Of a stretch of DNA of 35,977 nucleotides, positions 17,886 to 26,182 are shown one piece after another; the stretch's first letter is position 1, and each line of letters starts with the position of its first letter. Origin of the DNA: an uncultured beta proteobacterium (GTDB lineage Bacteria > Pseudomonadota > Gammaproteobacteria > Burkholderiales > Burkholderiaceae_B). The notes under the pieces are model-generated. The model worked only from the letters and a program-made list of their open reading frames with translations. It was not told where the DNA came from and made no database searches. The stretch spans positions 1 to 35,977 of the forward strand of contig CAIJKV010000090.1 of NCBI GenBank assembly GCA_903821335.1, written 5' to 3'. Both the position numbers and the translations under genes were made by a program.

Positions 17886-18563
17886 CTACATGTGACCGAG
17901 TTCGGCCAGGGACACCACTTGATTGGCGGCGACCACCAGATGGTCGAGCAACTGGATGTCCACGACTGACAGTGCCAGCCTGAGTTGACGTGTCAGTTCG
18001 ATATCGGCTTGACTCGCTTTTGCCAGCCCCGAGGGGTGATTGTGTGCCAGGATAATGGCAGCGGCGTGGTGTTGCAGGCCTGCCTTGACCAGTTCCCGCG
18101 GATAAATTGATGTTTGTGTGAGGGTGCCGCGCGAGACTTCCTCGGCGCTGATCAGGCGGTGCTGATTGTCCAGGAACAGGGCGACGCAGTGCTCGATCTG
18201 GGCATGCCCGATCAGCGCCGAGCAGTAGGCCTTGACCCGGGCGGGGTGGTCCAGCACGCAATCGCGCCTGAGCTCTTCTTCAAAGGCGCGGCGCGTCAGC
18301 GCCAGAATGGCGGTCAGCTGGCATATCTTGGCCGTCCCCAGTCCGGTGACGGTGCGCAGTTCCTCGACGCTGGCTGCCAGCAGGGGCCGCACACCACCAA
18401 ACCGGTCCAGCAGGCCATGCGCCATGTCGAGCACGGGCACGCCGCGCGCACCCGTGCCCAGCATCAGTGCCAGCAGCTCCGCATTGGTCAGGGCCGCCGC
18501 CCCATGTTGCAGCAAACGTTCGCGGGGTCGCTCAGCGGGTGAGGGCATTGCGCGCAAGGTCAT
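17886..18563 (-). CDS. radC: RadC-family JAB/MPN-domain protein
   Basis: The protein has 225 residues, normal for the family. The N-terminal part has the RPRERLLQHGAAALTNAELL opening (20 residues) and a helix-hairpin-helix-like region, TVTGLGTAKICQL (71-83). The C-terminal JAB domain has the metal motif HNHPSG with H174 and H176 and D187, plus the SRGTLTQTSIYPREL segment. RadC was originally linked to DNA repair, but later work questioned this and its biochemical role is unresolved. The start could be ATG 18563 or ATG 18548; the longer form is given. In E. coli radC is next to rpmB; here about 5.3 kb of other genes lies between them. Confidence 0.93.
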   Translation of the reverse strand: MTLRAMPSPAERPRERLLQHGAAALTNAELLALMLGTGARGVPVLDMAHGLLDRFGGVRPLLAASVEELRTVTGLGTAKICQLTAILALTRRAFEEELRRDCVLDHPARVKAYCSALIGHAQIEHCVALFLDNQHRLISAEEVSRGTLTQTSIYPRELVKAGLQHHAAAIILAHNHPSGLAKASQADIELTRQLRLALSVVDIQLLDHLVVAANQVVSLAELGHM

Positions 18564-18614
18564 GTCGAAGGCTCTAGAATAGGCGTTTTGCCAAGCTCCT
18601 TAGGGTGACAGATT

Positions 18615-19091
18615 TTGACTGACCAGGCCCCCTCTATGCCGCCCGTTGTCCTTGCGGACTCCTACCTGACCCTGCACTACCGGATCGTGATTGAAAGCGG
18701 TCCCGGTGCCGGGTCCACGTTCATCGACACCTTTGACGGCCATCCGGCGACCCTGCAGCTAGGCACCGGGCAATGGTCGCCAGGCATGGAACAACCACTG
18801 CTCGGCAACCCTGAAGGTCACTGCTTGAGCTATGTCCTGGCACCTCGCGACGCGTACGGTGACCGCAACCCCGACCTGATCCAGCGCGTCACGCGTGCGA
18901 TGCTGTCACAATATGCCGAGGACGACACGGCCTTCGTGCCCGGGCACATGGTCGAGTTTTCGGCGCCAAATGGCGCACGCTATTCTGGCGTGCTCAAAGA
19001 GATCAACGATGAGTGGGCGCTGTTCGACTTCAATCATCCAATGGCGGGCTTGACGTTGCGCGTGGATGTCGACTTGCTGGGGGTACTGTGA
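18615..19091 (+). CDS. fkpB: FKBP-type peptidyl-prolyl isomerase, SlpA/FkpB-like
   Basis: The protein has 158 residues when started at TTG 18615, which has GGGTGA about 6 bases upstream. The first ATG (18636) lacks a comparable site and would remove seven residues. The FKBP fold is shown by [37 protein letters not shown] in two parts, and [13 protein letters not shown], followed by a C-terminal FDFNHPMAG(L)TL strand typical of SlyD/SlpA proteins with an IF insertion. It should isomerise X-Pro bonds or act as a chaperone in the cytoplasm. Its stop TGA overlaps the ispH ATG by one base; fkpB-ispH adjacency is conserved widely in proteobacteria. Confidence 0.9.
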   Translation: MTDQAPSMPPVVLADSYLTLHYRIVIESGPGAGSTFIDTFDGHPATLQLGTGQWSPGMEQPLLGNPEGHCLSYVLAPRDAYGDRNPDLIQRVTRAMLSQYAEDDTAFVPGHMVEFSAPNGARYSGVLKEINDEWALFDFNHPMAGLTLRVDVDLLGVL

Positions 19092-20131
19092 TGTCGAACG
19101 CACTGTCAATGTCGTCCGCGACGCCTGCACGGGTCACGGCCGACGCGCCTGGTGCAGAGGTGCTGCTTGCGCAGCCACGCGGGTTTTGCGCGGGCGTGGA
19201 CCGCGCCATCGATATCGTCGAGCGAGCGCTTGAACTGCATGGCGCCCCCATCTACGTTCGCCATGAGATTGTCCATAATCGTTTCGTGGTCGAGGATTTG
19301 CGTCTCAAAGGCGCGCGCTTCATCGCCGAACTCGACGAGGTTCCCACGGGGGGCATCGTGGTGTTCTCGGCGCATGGCGTGTCCAAGGCCGTGCAGCAAG
19401 ACGCCACCGATCGTGGACTGCAGATTTTCGACGCGACCTGCCCACTGGTCACCAAGGTGCATAGCGAAGTGGCTCGCATGCGTGCCGCCGGCCACGAGAT
19501 CATCATGATCGGTCACAAAGGCCATCCCGAGGTCGAGGGCACGCTTGGCCAGGCCACCAGCGGCATGTATCTGGTCGAAACCATTGACGACGTGGCGGCC
19601 TTGCAGGTGACGCATGCCGATAGCCTGGCCTTTGTCACCCAGACCACGCTTTCGGTCGACGATGCCTCGGTGGTGGCCGCAGCCCTGAGGGCGCGTTTTC
19701 CCAACATAGTCGAACCCAAGAAAAGCGATATTTGCTACGCCACCCAGAACCGCCAGGATGCCGTCAAAATCATGGCACCGGAGTGCGACCTGGTCCTGGT
19801 CGTCGGTAGCGCCAACAGTTCCAATTCAAACCGACTGCGCGAAGTGGCAGAACGCAAGGGCGTGCCTTCCTACTTGATCGACGGGCCGCAGTCGATCATG
19901 CCGGCGTGGCTGGTCGGATGCTCGCGCATCGGTATCACTGCAGGTGCCTCAGCGCCAGAATTGCTGGTGCAGCAGGTGATCGACCGGCTCAAGGCACTGG
20001 GCGCGGCTTCAGTGCGCACGATGTCCGGACTGCATGAGAACGTATCTTTTCCGTTACCCAAAGAGTTGTCGCGTAAAGGGGCGCCAGTCACGCAAGCGCC
20101 GCCAGCAACGCCAGTCGGAGGCCCTGCATGA
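19091..20131 (+). CDS. ispH: 4-Hydroxy-3-methylbut-2-enyl diphosphate reductase
   Basis: The protein has 346 residues from the ATG at 19091. IspH is the last enzyme of the MEP isoprenoid pathway, a [4Fe-4S] protein that makes IPP and DMAPP. The three cluster cysteines are C33 ([11 protein letters not shown]), C117 (DATCPLV) and C215 ([10 protein letters not shown]). Other hallmarks are [25 protein letters not shown], and [10 protein letters not shown]. It is about 30 residues longer than E. coli IspH: roughly 20 extra residues at the N-terminus and a proline/alanine-rich tail ([13 protein letters not shown]). The overlap with fkpB (1 base) and maiA (4 bases) implies translational coupling. 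Confidence 0.97.
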   Translation: MSNALSMSSATPARVTADAPGAEVLLAQPRGFCAGVDRAIDIVERALELHGAPIYVRHEIVHNRFVVEDLRLKGARFIAELDEVPTGGIVVFSAHGVSKAVQQDATDRGLQIFDATCPLVTKVHSEVARMRAAGHEIIMIGHKGHPEVEGTLGQATSGMYLVETIDDVAALQVTHADSLAFVTQTTLSVDDASVVAAALRARFPNIVEPKKSDICYATQNRQDAVKIMAPECDLVLVVGSANSSNSNRLREVAERKGVPSYLIDGPQSIMPAWLVGCSRIGITAGASAPELLVQQVIDRLKALGAASVRTMSGLHENVSFPLPKELSRKGAPVTQAPPATPVGGPA

Positions 20132-20769
20132 AACTGTACACATACTTTCGGAGTTCAGCGGCTTATCGCGTGCGCATCGCGCTCAATCTCAAGGGTGTCG
20201 CCTGCGACTTCGTGCCCGTGCACCTGACCCGCGATGGCGGCGGGCAACGCACCGATGCATACCGCGCCCTGAACCCGAATGCGCTGGTGCCCGCGCTGGC
20301 CGATGGCGACGCGCTGTTGAGTCAGTCGTTGGCCATCATTGAATACCTTGAGGAAACCTGTCCGCAGGTACCCTTGTTGCCTGCCACTGCAACGGATCGA
20401 GCGCATGTGCGCGCCATCGCCCTGACGATCGCCTGCGACATTCATCCTCTGCAAAATCTGCGCGTGTTGCAATATTTGGTCAAAGAACTGGGTCTGACCG
20501 AGGAACAGAAAAATACATGGTTCCGACACTGGTGCTACAACGGTCTGCTCGCGGTCGAACGCCTTGTGCTGCAGGGCAGCCCCGGACAGTTCTGTCACGG
20601 CGACACGCCAGGTCTGGCTGATATTTGTCTCGTGCCCCAGCTGATGAATGCCCGTCGCGTGGATACAGACTTGTCCGGCATGCCGAATTTGCTGCGTATA
20701 GAGTCCAACTGTCTGGCGCTGCCAGCGTTTGCGCAGGCAGCACCCGCTGTCCAGCCTGATGCAGAGTAA
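20128..20769 (+). CDS. maiA: Maleylacetoacetate isomerase (zeta-class glutathione transferase)
   Basis: The protein has 213 residues. The zeta-class GST signature [15 protein letters not shown] begins at residue 9 and supplies the catalytic serine and glutathione-binding arginine. [13 protein letters not shown] is the standard N-domain end, and [14 protein letters not shown] is typical of the C-terminal helical domain. MaiA isomerises maleylacetoacetate (or maleylpyruvate) with glutathione in tyrosine or gentisate breakdown. No fumarylacetoacetase or homogentisate dioxygenase gene lies nearby, so the substrate is open. Its ATG overlaps the ispH stop as ATGA. Confidence 0.9.
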   Translation: MKLYTYFRSSAAYRVRIALNLKGVACDFVPVHLTRDGGGQRTDAYRALNPNALVPALADGDALLSQSLAIIEYLEETCPQVPLLPATATDRAHVRAIALTIACDIHPLQNLRVLQYLVKELGLTEEQKNTWFRHWCYNGLLAVERLVLQGSPGQFCHGDTPGLADICLVPQLMNARRVDTDLSGMPNLLRIESNCLALPAFAQAAPAVQPDAE

Positions 20770-20784
20770 AAAAAGGTGACCACA

Positions 20785-21414
20785 ATGCAATGGACCGCAC
20801 GGCAGATCATGCAGGACGCGCCGGTGATTCCCGTCATCGTATTGCACGATGTGGCTGCGGCGGTCGAGATGGCCCGTGCCCTGGTGGCAGGTGGCATACG
20901 CATGCTTGAAGTCACCCTGCGCACACCGGTTGCGCTGGAATGCATCAGGTTGATTTCGCGTGAGGTTCCCGAGGCGGTGGTGGGGGCTGGAACCGTGTGC
21001 TGTGCCTCGGATGCCGAGGCTGCATTGCACGCTGGCGCACGGTTCGCCGTGAGCCCCGGCTACACCGCCGCGCTTGGCGCTAGCTGCCGTTCGTTGGGTT
21101 TGCCGTTGCTGCCAGGGGTCGCGACTGCCAGCGACATCATGCGGGCGCAAGATGATGGCTATACCGAGCTGAAGTTTTTCCCGGCCATCCAGGCGGGGGG
21201 TATTCCCATGCTGATTGCTTTGGGTGGTCCGTTTGAACACATCAGGTTTTGTCCCACTGGGGGCATGACGCAGGCCAACGCCAATGAGTATCTGCACCGA
21301 CCCAACGTGCTGTGCGTGGGCGGTTCGTGGTTGGTCCCGGCAGACGCCCTGGCGCAGCGCGATTTTGCGCGAATTGAATCACTGGCCCGCGCCGCGGTGC
21401 AGTTAAAGGGTTGA
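20785..21414 (+). CDS. eda: KDPG/KHG aldolase
   Basis: I choose ATG 20785 because AAAAAGG lies 8 bases upstream; a GTG at 20776 overlaps that site. This gives 209 residues. The enzyme splits 2-keto-3-deoxy-6-phosphogluconate into pyruvate and glyceraldehyde 3-phosphate (Entner-Doudoroff) and also acts on 4-hydroxy-2-oxoglutarate. The Schiff-base lysine is K130 in YTELKFFPA and the general acid/base glutamate is E42 in MLEVTLRT; GAGTV and SPGY are family motifs. It is the last gene of the fkpB-ispH-maiA-eda run, 15 bases after maiA. Its end overlaps the convergent kdgK end by 12 bases. Confidence 0.95.
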   Translation: MQWTARQIMQDAPVIPVIVLHDVAAAVEMARALVAGGIRMLEVTLRTPVALECIRLISREVPEAVVGAGTVCCASDAEAALHAGARFAVSPGYTAALGASCRSLGLPLLPGVATASDIMRAQDDGYTELKFFPAIQAGGIPMLIALGGPFEHIRFCPTGGMTQANANEYLHRPNVLCVGGSWLVPADALAQRDFARIESLARAAVQLKG

Positions 21415-22398
21415 ATGGCCCATGGCAGCGTAGACCGCGGGGGCGGTCGGCAGGCTAGTCACGGCTCCCCAGCCCTGTACGGCCAGTGACGCGGCGCAGT
21501 TCGCATACCGAGTCGCCACGAACAGGTCGTCACCCATGGCCAGGCGGGCCAGCAGATTTCCACAGAAACAATCACCGGCACCTGTTGCATCCACGGTTCG
21601 CACCGCATGACCCGGCACACGTTCGCGTCGGCTCGAGTCGCTCACGAGCGCGCCTTGCGCGCCAAGCTTGAGGACGACCAGCCTGGCACCGTGCGCATGC
21701 GACCAGTCTACGATCGAATCCGGATCGGTCAGCGCACTGAGCGTGATCATGTCCTCGAGGCTAGGCAAAAACAGATCGCACAGACCGATCGCCTGGTCGA
21801 TCGCAGTGCTGGCCTGGTCAAGGGACCAAAGTTTCAGGCGAAGATTTGAATCAAACGACACGAGGGTGTTTGAGGTGCGCGCAAGTTTCATTGCGGCAAA
21901 AGAGGTGTCGCACGCCTGCGGCGAAATGGCCAGCGAAATTCCGGAAAGATGCAGCCAGCGGGAATGCCGGATAATTTCCGCTGGTTTTCCAGCCAGCCAG
22001 GCCGGGGTCATCGTCGTCGCGGCCGAGCCCGCGCGCTGGTAACTGAACGCATGGCCAAGCTGGCCGTGCGACACGAAGTAAATGCCGGTCGGTGCCTGGG
22101 CAACGGTATCGACGGCATCGCTGTTGACCTGTTCGGTCGCCCATAGATTGCGTAGCAGCTGACCGTGCGCGTCGGCACCCAGGCGTGTCAGGTAAGCCGT
22201 GCGCGCGCCTGCTCGCGCTGCCGCGATGACGGTGTTGCAGGTGTCGCCGCCGAACCCTTGCAAATGTTGCGTACTATCAGACTGAGTCTGGTTAAATTCG
22301 ACCATTGCCTCGCCAAGTGCCGTCAGGTCGAAATATTTTTCAGGTTGTTCGGCAAACGAATGGTCGAGTGTCTGGCCCGATAGTTGTTCACCGGCCAT
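21403..22398 (-). CDS. kdgK: PfkB-family sugar kinase, 2-keto-3-deoxygluconate kinase-like
   Basis: From the ATG at 22398 the protein has 331 residues; the longer frame upstream overlaps the TAXI gene and is unlike the family. PfkB signatures are FGGDTCNTVIAAARAG near the N-terminus and DATGAGDCFCGNLLARL near the C-terminus, where the GAGD aspartate is the catalytic base. The opening LTALGEAMVEFNQ resembles KdgK. KdgK phosphorylates 2-keto-3-deoxygluconate to KDPG, the substrate of Eda, and the convergent eda gene supports this call. The start overlaps the end of the TAXI gene by 11 bases, so it is probably translationally coupled to it. Confidence 0.82.
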   Translation of the reverse strand: MAGEQLSGQTLDHSFAEQPEKYFDLTALGEAMVEFNQTQSDSTQHLQGFGGDTCNTVIAAARAGARTAYLTRLGADAHGQLLRNLWATEQVNSDAVDTVAQAPTGIYFVSHGQLGHAFSYQRAGSAATTMTPAWLAGKPAEIIRHSRWLHLSGISLAISPQACDTSFAAMKLARTSNTLVSFDSNLRLKLWSLDQASTAIDQAIGLCDLFLPSLEDMITLSALTDPDSIVDWSHAHGARLVVLKLGAQGALVSDSSRRERVPGHAVRTVDATGAGDCFCGNLLARLAMGDDLFVATRYANCAASLAVQGWGAVTSLPTAPAVYAAMGHSTL

Positions 22399-23770
22399 CG
22401 GAAGCGCTCTCTTTGCGAACGATCCATGTGCGCACGTAATCGATACTCCCTCGCAAACTGTAGTACTCACTGACCACACTCGTAGGAACCTTGAGCGACA
22501 GGGCTTTTTGCTCGATCTGGTCGAGCCGTGCGGCGTATTGCGCGTGCTGGGTGGGGTCGTAGCTATTAATGAGATCTTGTTCAAGAAATTTTAGCTCGCC
22601 GTAGACCTCGTTGATGCGACTGTGCACGCGCGCCAGTCGATACCCGGGCATCGTCCTGAGGATCGGGTAGGCGAAGGCGAACAGCGGAAGCATGAGGAAA
22701 AACATTCGGTCAAGGAATTCGGCCAGCCAGAAGGGCAGGTATTCCATCAGGAACGGCGGGCCTTTCTGGAAAAAACGTTTGGCGACTTCGCTTTCCGGAA
22801 CGATGGATTCCTTGAAGGCGGGGAACTCGTGGTACCTGGAGAAAAAGGTGCGGTGCCCGACGATGGCTGACGAGGCTTGCATAAAAAGTAGCTGGATGGC
22901 GGGATGCATGTCTTTGTCGACAAACAGATTGGTTGTCGTGGCGATCAGGTTGATATCCTGATCCGGAAAGTTTCTTGACAGACCCAGAGCCCCTTCAGGG
23001 ATCACCAGGTGATGAAAAAAAGGCATGAGCCTTGTATACGCTGGCGCGCGATTGAAGTTCACCAGCCTGGCGTTCGGATCTTCCAGCAGTTCGCGTACGT
23101 TATCGGAATTTATTCCGTCGACCAGCAAGATTGAGCTGACTTCACCGCGTTTAAACGCCGCCACGCCCTCCGCATTCGGGATGGCCTTCAGGTTGGTATT
23201 GCCTACCAAGTCATTCGCTTCAAGGATATGCCGTGCCTGGTTGAAGGTCCCGCTGCCACGTTCACCGATGGCCATTGGGTGTGTCAGGAATTCTTCGGTG
23301 ATGTGCGTGCCGTTCGGGAATTTGTCGCTACGGTAAAAAAACCAGATGGGTTCGTAACCGATGCTGCCCAGTGACAGGAGTTCCTTGGCGTCCTTCAGGT
23401 GGACAAGCCCTCCTTGAACAAGTGCCGCCTGCAGGCGATCTTTGTGATTGCGCAGGCGCTGAATGTTCTCTTCCGCGCCGGCGGTGGCAACGAGTTCAAG
23501 CGTGACGCCGTTCTTGGCGAAGAATGCGACATATTGTTTCGCCAAGGCCTCGTAGGAACCACCGACTGAGCCCGTGCCCATCAGGACATGACGTGGTGGC
23601 GCTGGCTTGGCGAACCATATCGCCACCCCGAGCGCCACCAGCAGCAGCAGCAGCATTGGCCAGGCTTCACGGATAAAGTGCCAGATGGAATTAAATTCCT
23701 CAAAAGCCGTCTCGTATAACGCGCGAGTCTGATCCTTGATTTCCTCTTTGTACGTGACCTTGGTTCTCAT
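22388..23770 (-). CDS. Membrane-anchored TAXI-family TRAP-type solute-binding protein
   Basis: The protein has 460 residues. A cytoplasmic N-terminus (1-37) leads into a membrane helix (about 39-55). A periplasmic TAXI-type binding domain follows, showing MGTGSVGGSYEALAKQYV, ATAGAEENIQRL, and GERGSGTFNQARHIL. A second membrane helix spans about 352-372, followed by a cytoplasmic helical tail of about 85 residues. Classic TAXI proteins are free periplasmic binders serving a fused DctQM permease; no permease gene lies here. The two-helix layout is more like a receptor than a free binding protein. Its ATG overlaps the stop of the glycosyltransferase gene by 4 bases. Confidence 0.87.
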   Translation of the reverse strand: MRTKVTYKEEIKDQTRALYETAFEEFNSIWHFIREAWPMLLLLLVALGVAIWFAKPAPPRHVLMGTGSVGGSYEALAKQYVAFFAKNGVTLELVATAGAEENIQRLRNHKDRLQAALVQGGLVHLKDAKELLSLGSIGYEPIWFFYRSDKFPNGTHITEEFLTHPMAIGERGSGTFNQARHILEANDLVGNTNLKAIPNAEGVAAFKRGEVSSILLVDGINSDNVRELLEDPNARLVNFNRAPAYTRLMPFFHHLVIPEGALGLSRNFPDQDINLIATTTNLFVDKDMHPAIQLLFMQASSAIVGHRTFFSRYHEFPAFKESIVPESEVAKRFFQKGPPFLMEYLPFWLAEFLDRMFFLMLPLFAFAYPILRTMPGYRLARVHSRINEVYGELKFLEQDLINSYDPTQHAQYAARLDQIEQKALSLKVPTSVVSEYYSLRGSIDYVRTWIVRKESASDGR

Positions 23771-26151
23771 GGGTGTGACATCCCGTTATTCGCCTGGGAT
23801 ACGCGTTTTTCTCGTAGGTCGGCGGGTTGCGGCCGGCACTGGCCGATCAGGAATTGTTCCAGCGTCCGGATCGGTGCCACATCGTCGAACAGTACGTCGC
23901 GAGCGACTGCCATGTGTTTGCGAATCGCGAGGTTCAGATTCCGATTTTGCGCCAGTTGCACGACCAGGTTCACATATTCTTCTTGTGTCGGGGCAACCAG
24001 TTCGGCCAAACCGATGCGTTTGAGCAGGCCGCTGGCCAGTCGGCCGCGCATGAATCGACCTTCGCGCGTCACAATCGGCAAGCCACATTCGATGGCTTGC
24101 ATGGCCGAGTTGAACCCTGAAAAGCCGATCGTATCCAGATAGACATCGGCCTGTTCCATGAGCCCATAAAACTGGTTTCTGTCCATCCAGGAGGTGAAGA
24201 CGGCATAGTCGCTGAAATCAAGTCCACCATCCCTGAACACCGCGTTCAGGCGCTCTTTCAGCAGATCAGACAAGGTCTCGGTGTCAGGGCTGACGAAGAA
24301 TACAAACTGACACTGTCCCAGCCGTCGTGCGATATCGACGAACACCTGGTCAAATTGCGGAGCATATTTGAATGGCACACCAGGGCAAAGCAGCAGAGGC
24401 ACTTCAGCCTTGATCCCCAGCGCGCAGGTTTCAACTTCACCAGGGGTTGTACCCAGGCGCTGGTAGGCGCAACCCAGTCCGGGCAAACTGACCAATTTTT
24501 CTGTGTAGTGACTGGTCGCGTCCGAAGGTTCAAAATCGGCAGCCGAAAGGTAATAATCGATCGTGGGCAGGCCGGTTGTTTGCGGATGACCCCAACTCGC
24601 CAGTTGCAGAGGTGCGAGCCTGAGACTGGCAAGTTTCGTCGTCATGGGATCCATGCCGATTTCCGGATAGAGCAACACATCGGGATGCTGGTCGTTGATC
24701 GCCTGGACCCACTCTGACAGGGACCATTTGTCCTGGATAAAGACCGAGGCCAGACTGCGTGCGAGTTTCGTCTGGTCGTCTTCGCTTGCGCCCAGGTAAA
24801 ACACGCACAGTTCAAATTTCAGGGGGTCAAGGTGCAACATCAGACCTTTGATCAACGCATTCCAGACTGAATGCTCATGAATATGGTTGCTGATGATCCC
24901 GATCACGATGCGCCCGCAGGCACTGGCTGGGGCACTGTTCGATGAAATGTCTGGACTAGCGTCGGGTGTCTGCACCGCAAGATACTGTTGCGCCGTGTTG
25001 TGCGACGACTGATGCTGCCAGCGCGCCATGACTTTTGCACAGAGCTGACCATATCGCGACAGGGGGCCGCTGTTGTCCTGCTCTTGGTATGCCAGGTAAA
25101 ACGGCTGATGGTTACCGACGTCTGCCCAGCTATTTTCAAAATCAGTTTGTTCAAGCCACTGGTCGAGCGCGACGACCTCTGCCAGGAAGTTTTCGTGTAC
25201 CGGAGCGGTTTGGGCCGTCGTTTGAAAGATCGCCGGGATGCGTGCTGTCGCGATGGCCCAGCGCGGCTCGGCATCGCCTGGATTGAGTTCAATCGCACGT
25301 CGAAAGCTGGTGATTGCCTGATCCGGGCGACCCAGTTCCCTGAGTACGATTCCTCGATTGTGGTGGGCCGGTGCGTAGTCAGGGTCGAGCGCGATGGCGC
25401 GGTCATATCCGTCCAGTGCGGCAAGTCGCTGTTTGAATTCCTGCAACATGTTGGCGCGGTTGTTGTGGGCAACCGCGAGTTCCGGACTGATGCCTATTGC
25501 GTGTTCATAGTCAGCAAGCGCGGCCGGCAAATGCCTGAGTTCGCGCAATGTGTTGCCACGGTTGATCAAGGCGTCCGTATAGCGCGGCTGCAGCGCAAGC
25601 GCCTGGCTGTAGCTGGCAACCGCTGCCTCGCGCTGACCCAGTACGCGTTGTGCATCGCCACGATTTTTGAAGGCTTGCGCATAGTCGGGCTTGAGCGCGA
25701 TGACGCGATCGTATGACGCGATTGCCGCCCCGACTTGCCCAAGGTCCTGCAGCACGTTGCCCCAGTTGGTGAGGGCATCGACATAGTCTGGGTCAAGCGA
25801 GATTGCTTTTTCAAAACTGTCACGCGCCCGTTCATACTGCCTCATGTCCTGTAGCGCCAGCCCCCGGTTGTTGTAGGCGGCGGCGTTGGTCGGGTTGAAC
25901 TCGATCGCCTGGCCAATCAGGTCGACTGCCGGCTCGAGGTTCCCCGTCTGGTACGCGACGATACCCAGATGGTGCAGCGCCTCGGCGTGCGTGGCGTCAG
26001 CCTGGAGGGCTTGCCTGTAGCACTCGGCCGCGCTCGGGAGCTGGCCACGCTGGTGCCAGCCCAACCCCTCGAGGAATTTGCGGTCAGCCTTTGAGGAGAC
26101 GACCTGAGTCGCGAGGCTTTTTGGGCGCTTATGGCTGGATTTGGAAGACAT
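23767..26151 (-). CDS. TPR-repeat GT41 (SPINDLY/O-GlcNAc-transferase-like) glycosyltransferase
   Basis: From ATG 26151 the protein has 794 residues. Residues 22-296 are eight consecutive 34-residue TPR units (for example AAAYNNRGLALQDMRQYERA). A linker to about 412 precedes an OGT-like catalytic region: GIISNHIHEHSVW (418-430, with the histidines aligning to the catalytic region of OGT), then SWGHPQTTGLPTIDYYLSA, a hallmark of OGT/SPINDLY proteins, then PGVPFKYAPQFDQ and FSGFNSAMQAIECGLPIVT. GT41 enzymes attach GlcNAc or fucose to serine/threonine of proteins in the cytoplasm, with TPRs choosing the partner; donor and targets here are unknown. It lies 31 bases after the monooxygenase gene and overlaps the TAXI gene by 4 bases. 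No clear ribosome-binding site. Confidence 0.87.
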   Translation of the reverse strand: MSSKSSHKRPKSLATQVVSSKADRKFLEGLGWHQRGQLPSAAECYRQALQADATHAEALHHLGIVAYQTGNLEPAVDLIGQAIEFNPTNAAAYNNRGLALQDMRQYERARDSFEKAISLDPDYVDALTNWGNVLQDLGQVGAAIASYDRVIALKPDYAQAFKNRGDAQRVLGQREAAVASYSQALALQPRYTDALINRGNTLRELRHLPAALADYEHAIGISPELAVAHNNRANMLQEFKQRLAALDGYDRAIALDPDYAPAHHNRGIVLRELGRPDQAITSFRRAIELNPGDAEPRWAIATARIPAIFQTTAQTAPVHENFLAEVVALDQWLEQTDFENSWADVGNHQPFYLAYQEQDNSGPLSRYGQLCAKVMARWQHQSSHNTAQQYLAVQTPDASPDISSNSAPASACGRIVIGIISNHIHEHSVWNALIKGLMLHLDPLKFELCVFYLGASEDDQTKLARSLASVFIQDKWSLSEWVQAINDQHPDVLLYPEIGMDPMTTKLASLRLAPLQLASWGHPQTTGLPTIDYYLSAADFEPSDATSHYTEKLVSLPGLGCAYQRLGTTPGEVETCALGIKAEVPLLLCPGVPFKYAPQFDQVFVDIARRLGQCQFVFFVSPDTETLSDLLKERLNAVFRDGGLDFSDYAVFTSWMDRNQFYGLMEQADVYLDTIGFSGFNSAMQAIECGLPIVTREGRFMRGRLASGLLKRIGLAELVAPTQEEYVNLVVQLAQNRNLNLAIRKHMAVARDVLFDDVAPIRTLEQFLIGQCRPQPADLREKRVSQANNGMSHP

Positions 26152-26182
26152 GAACTCGCATTCAAATAGGGACGGGGCAGCG

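Noticed and set aside
20155-21297. 380-codon minus-strand frame opposite maiA and eda
   Set aside because: It is antisense to two genes with clear catalytic motifs; the predicted product is low-complexity and matches nothing I recognise.
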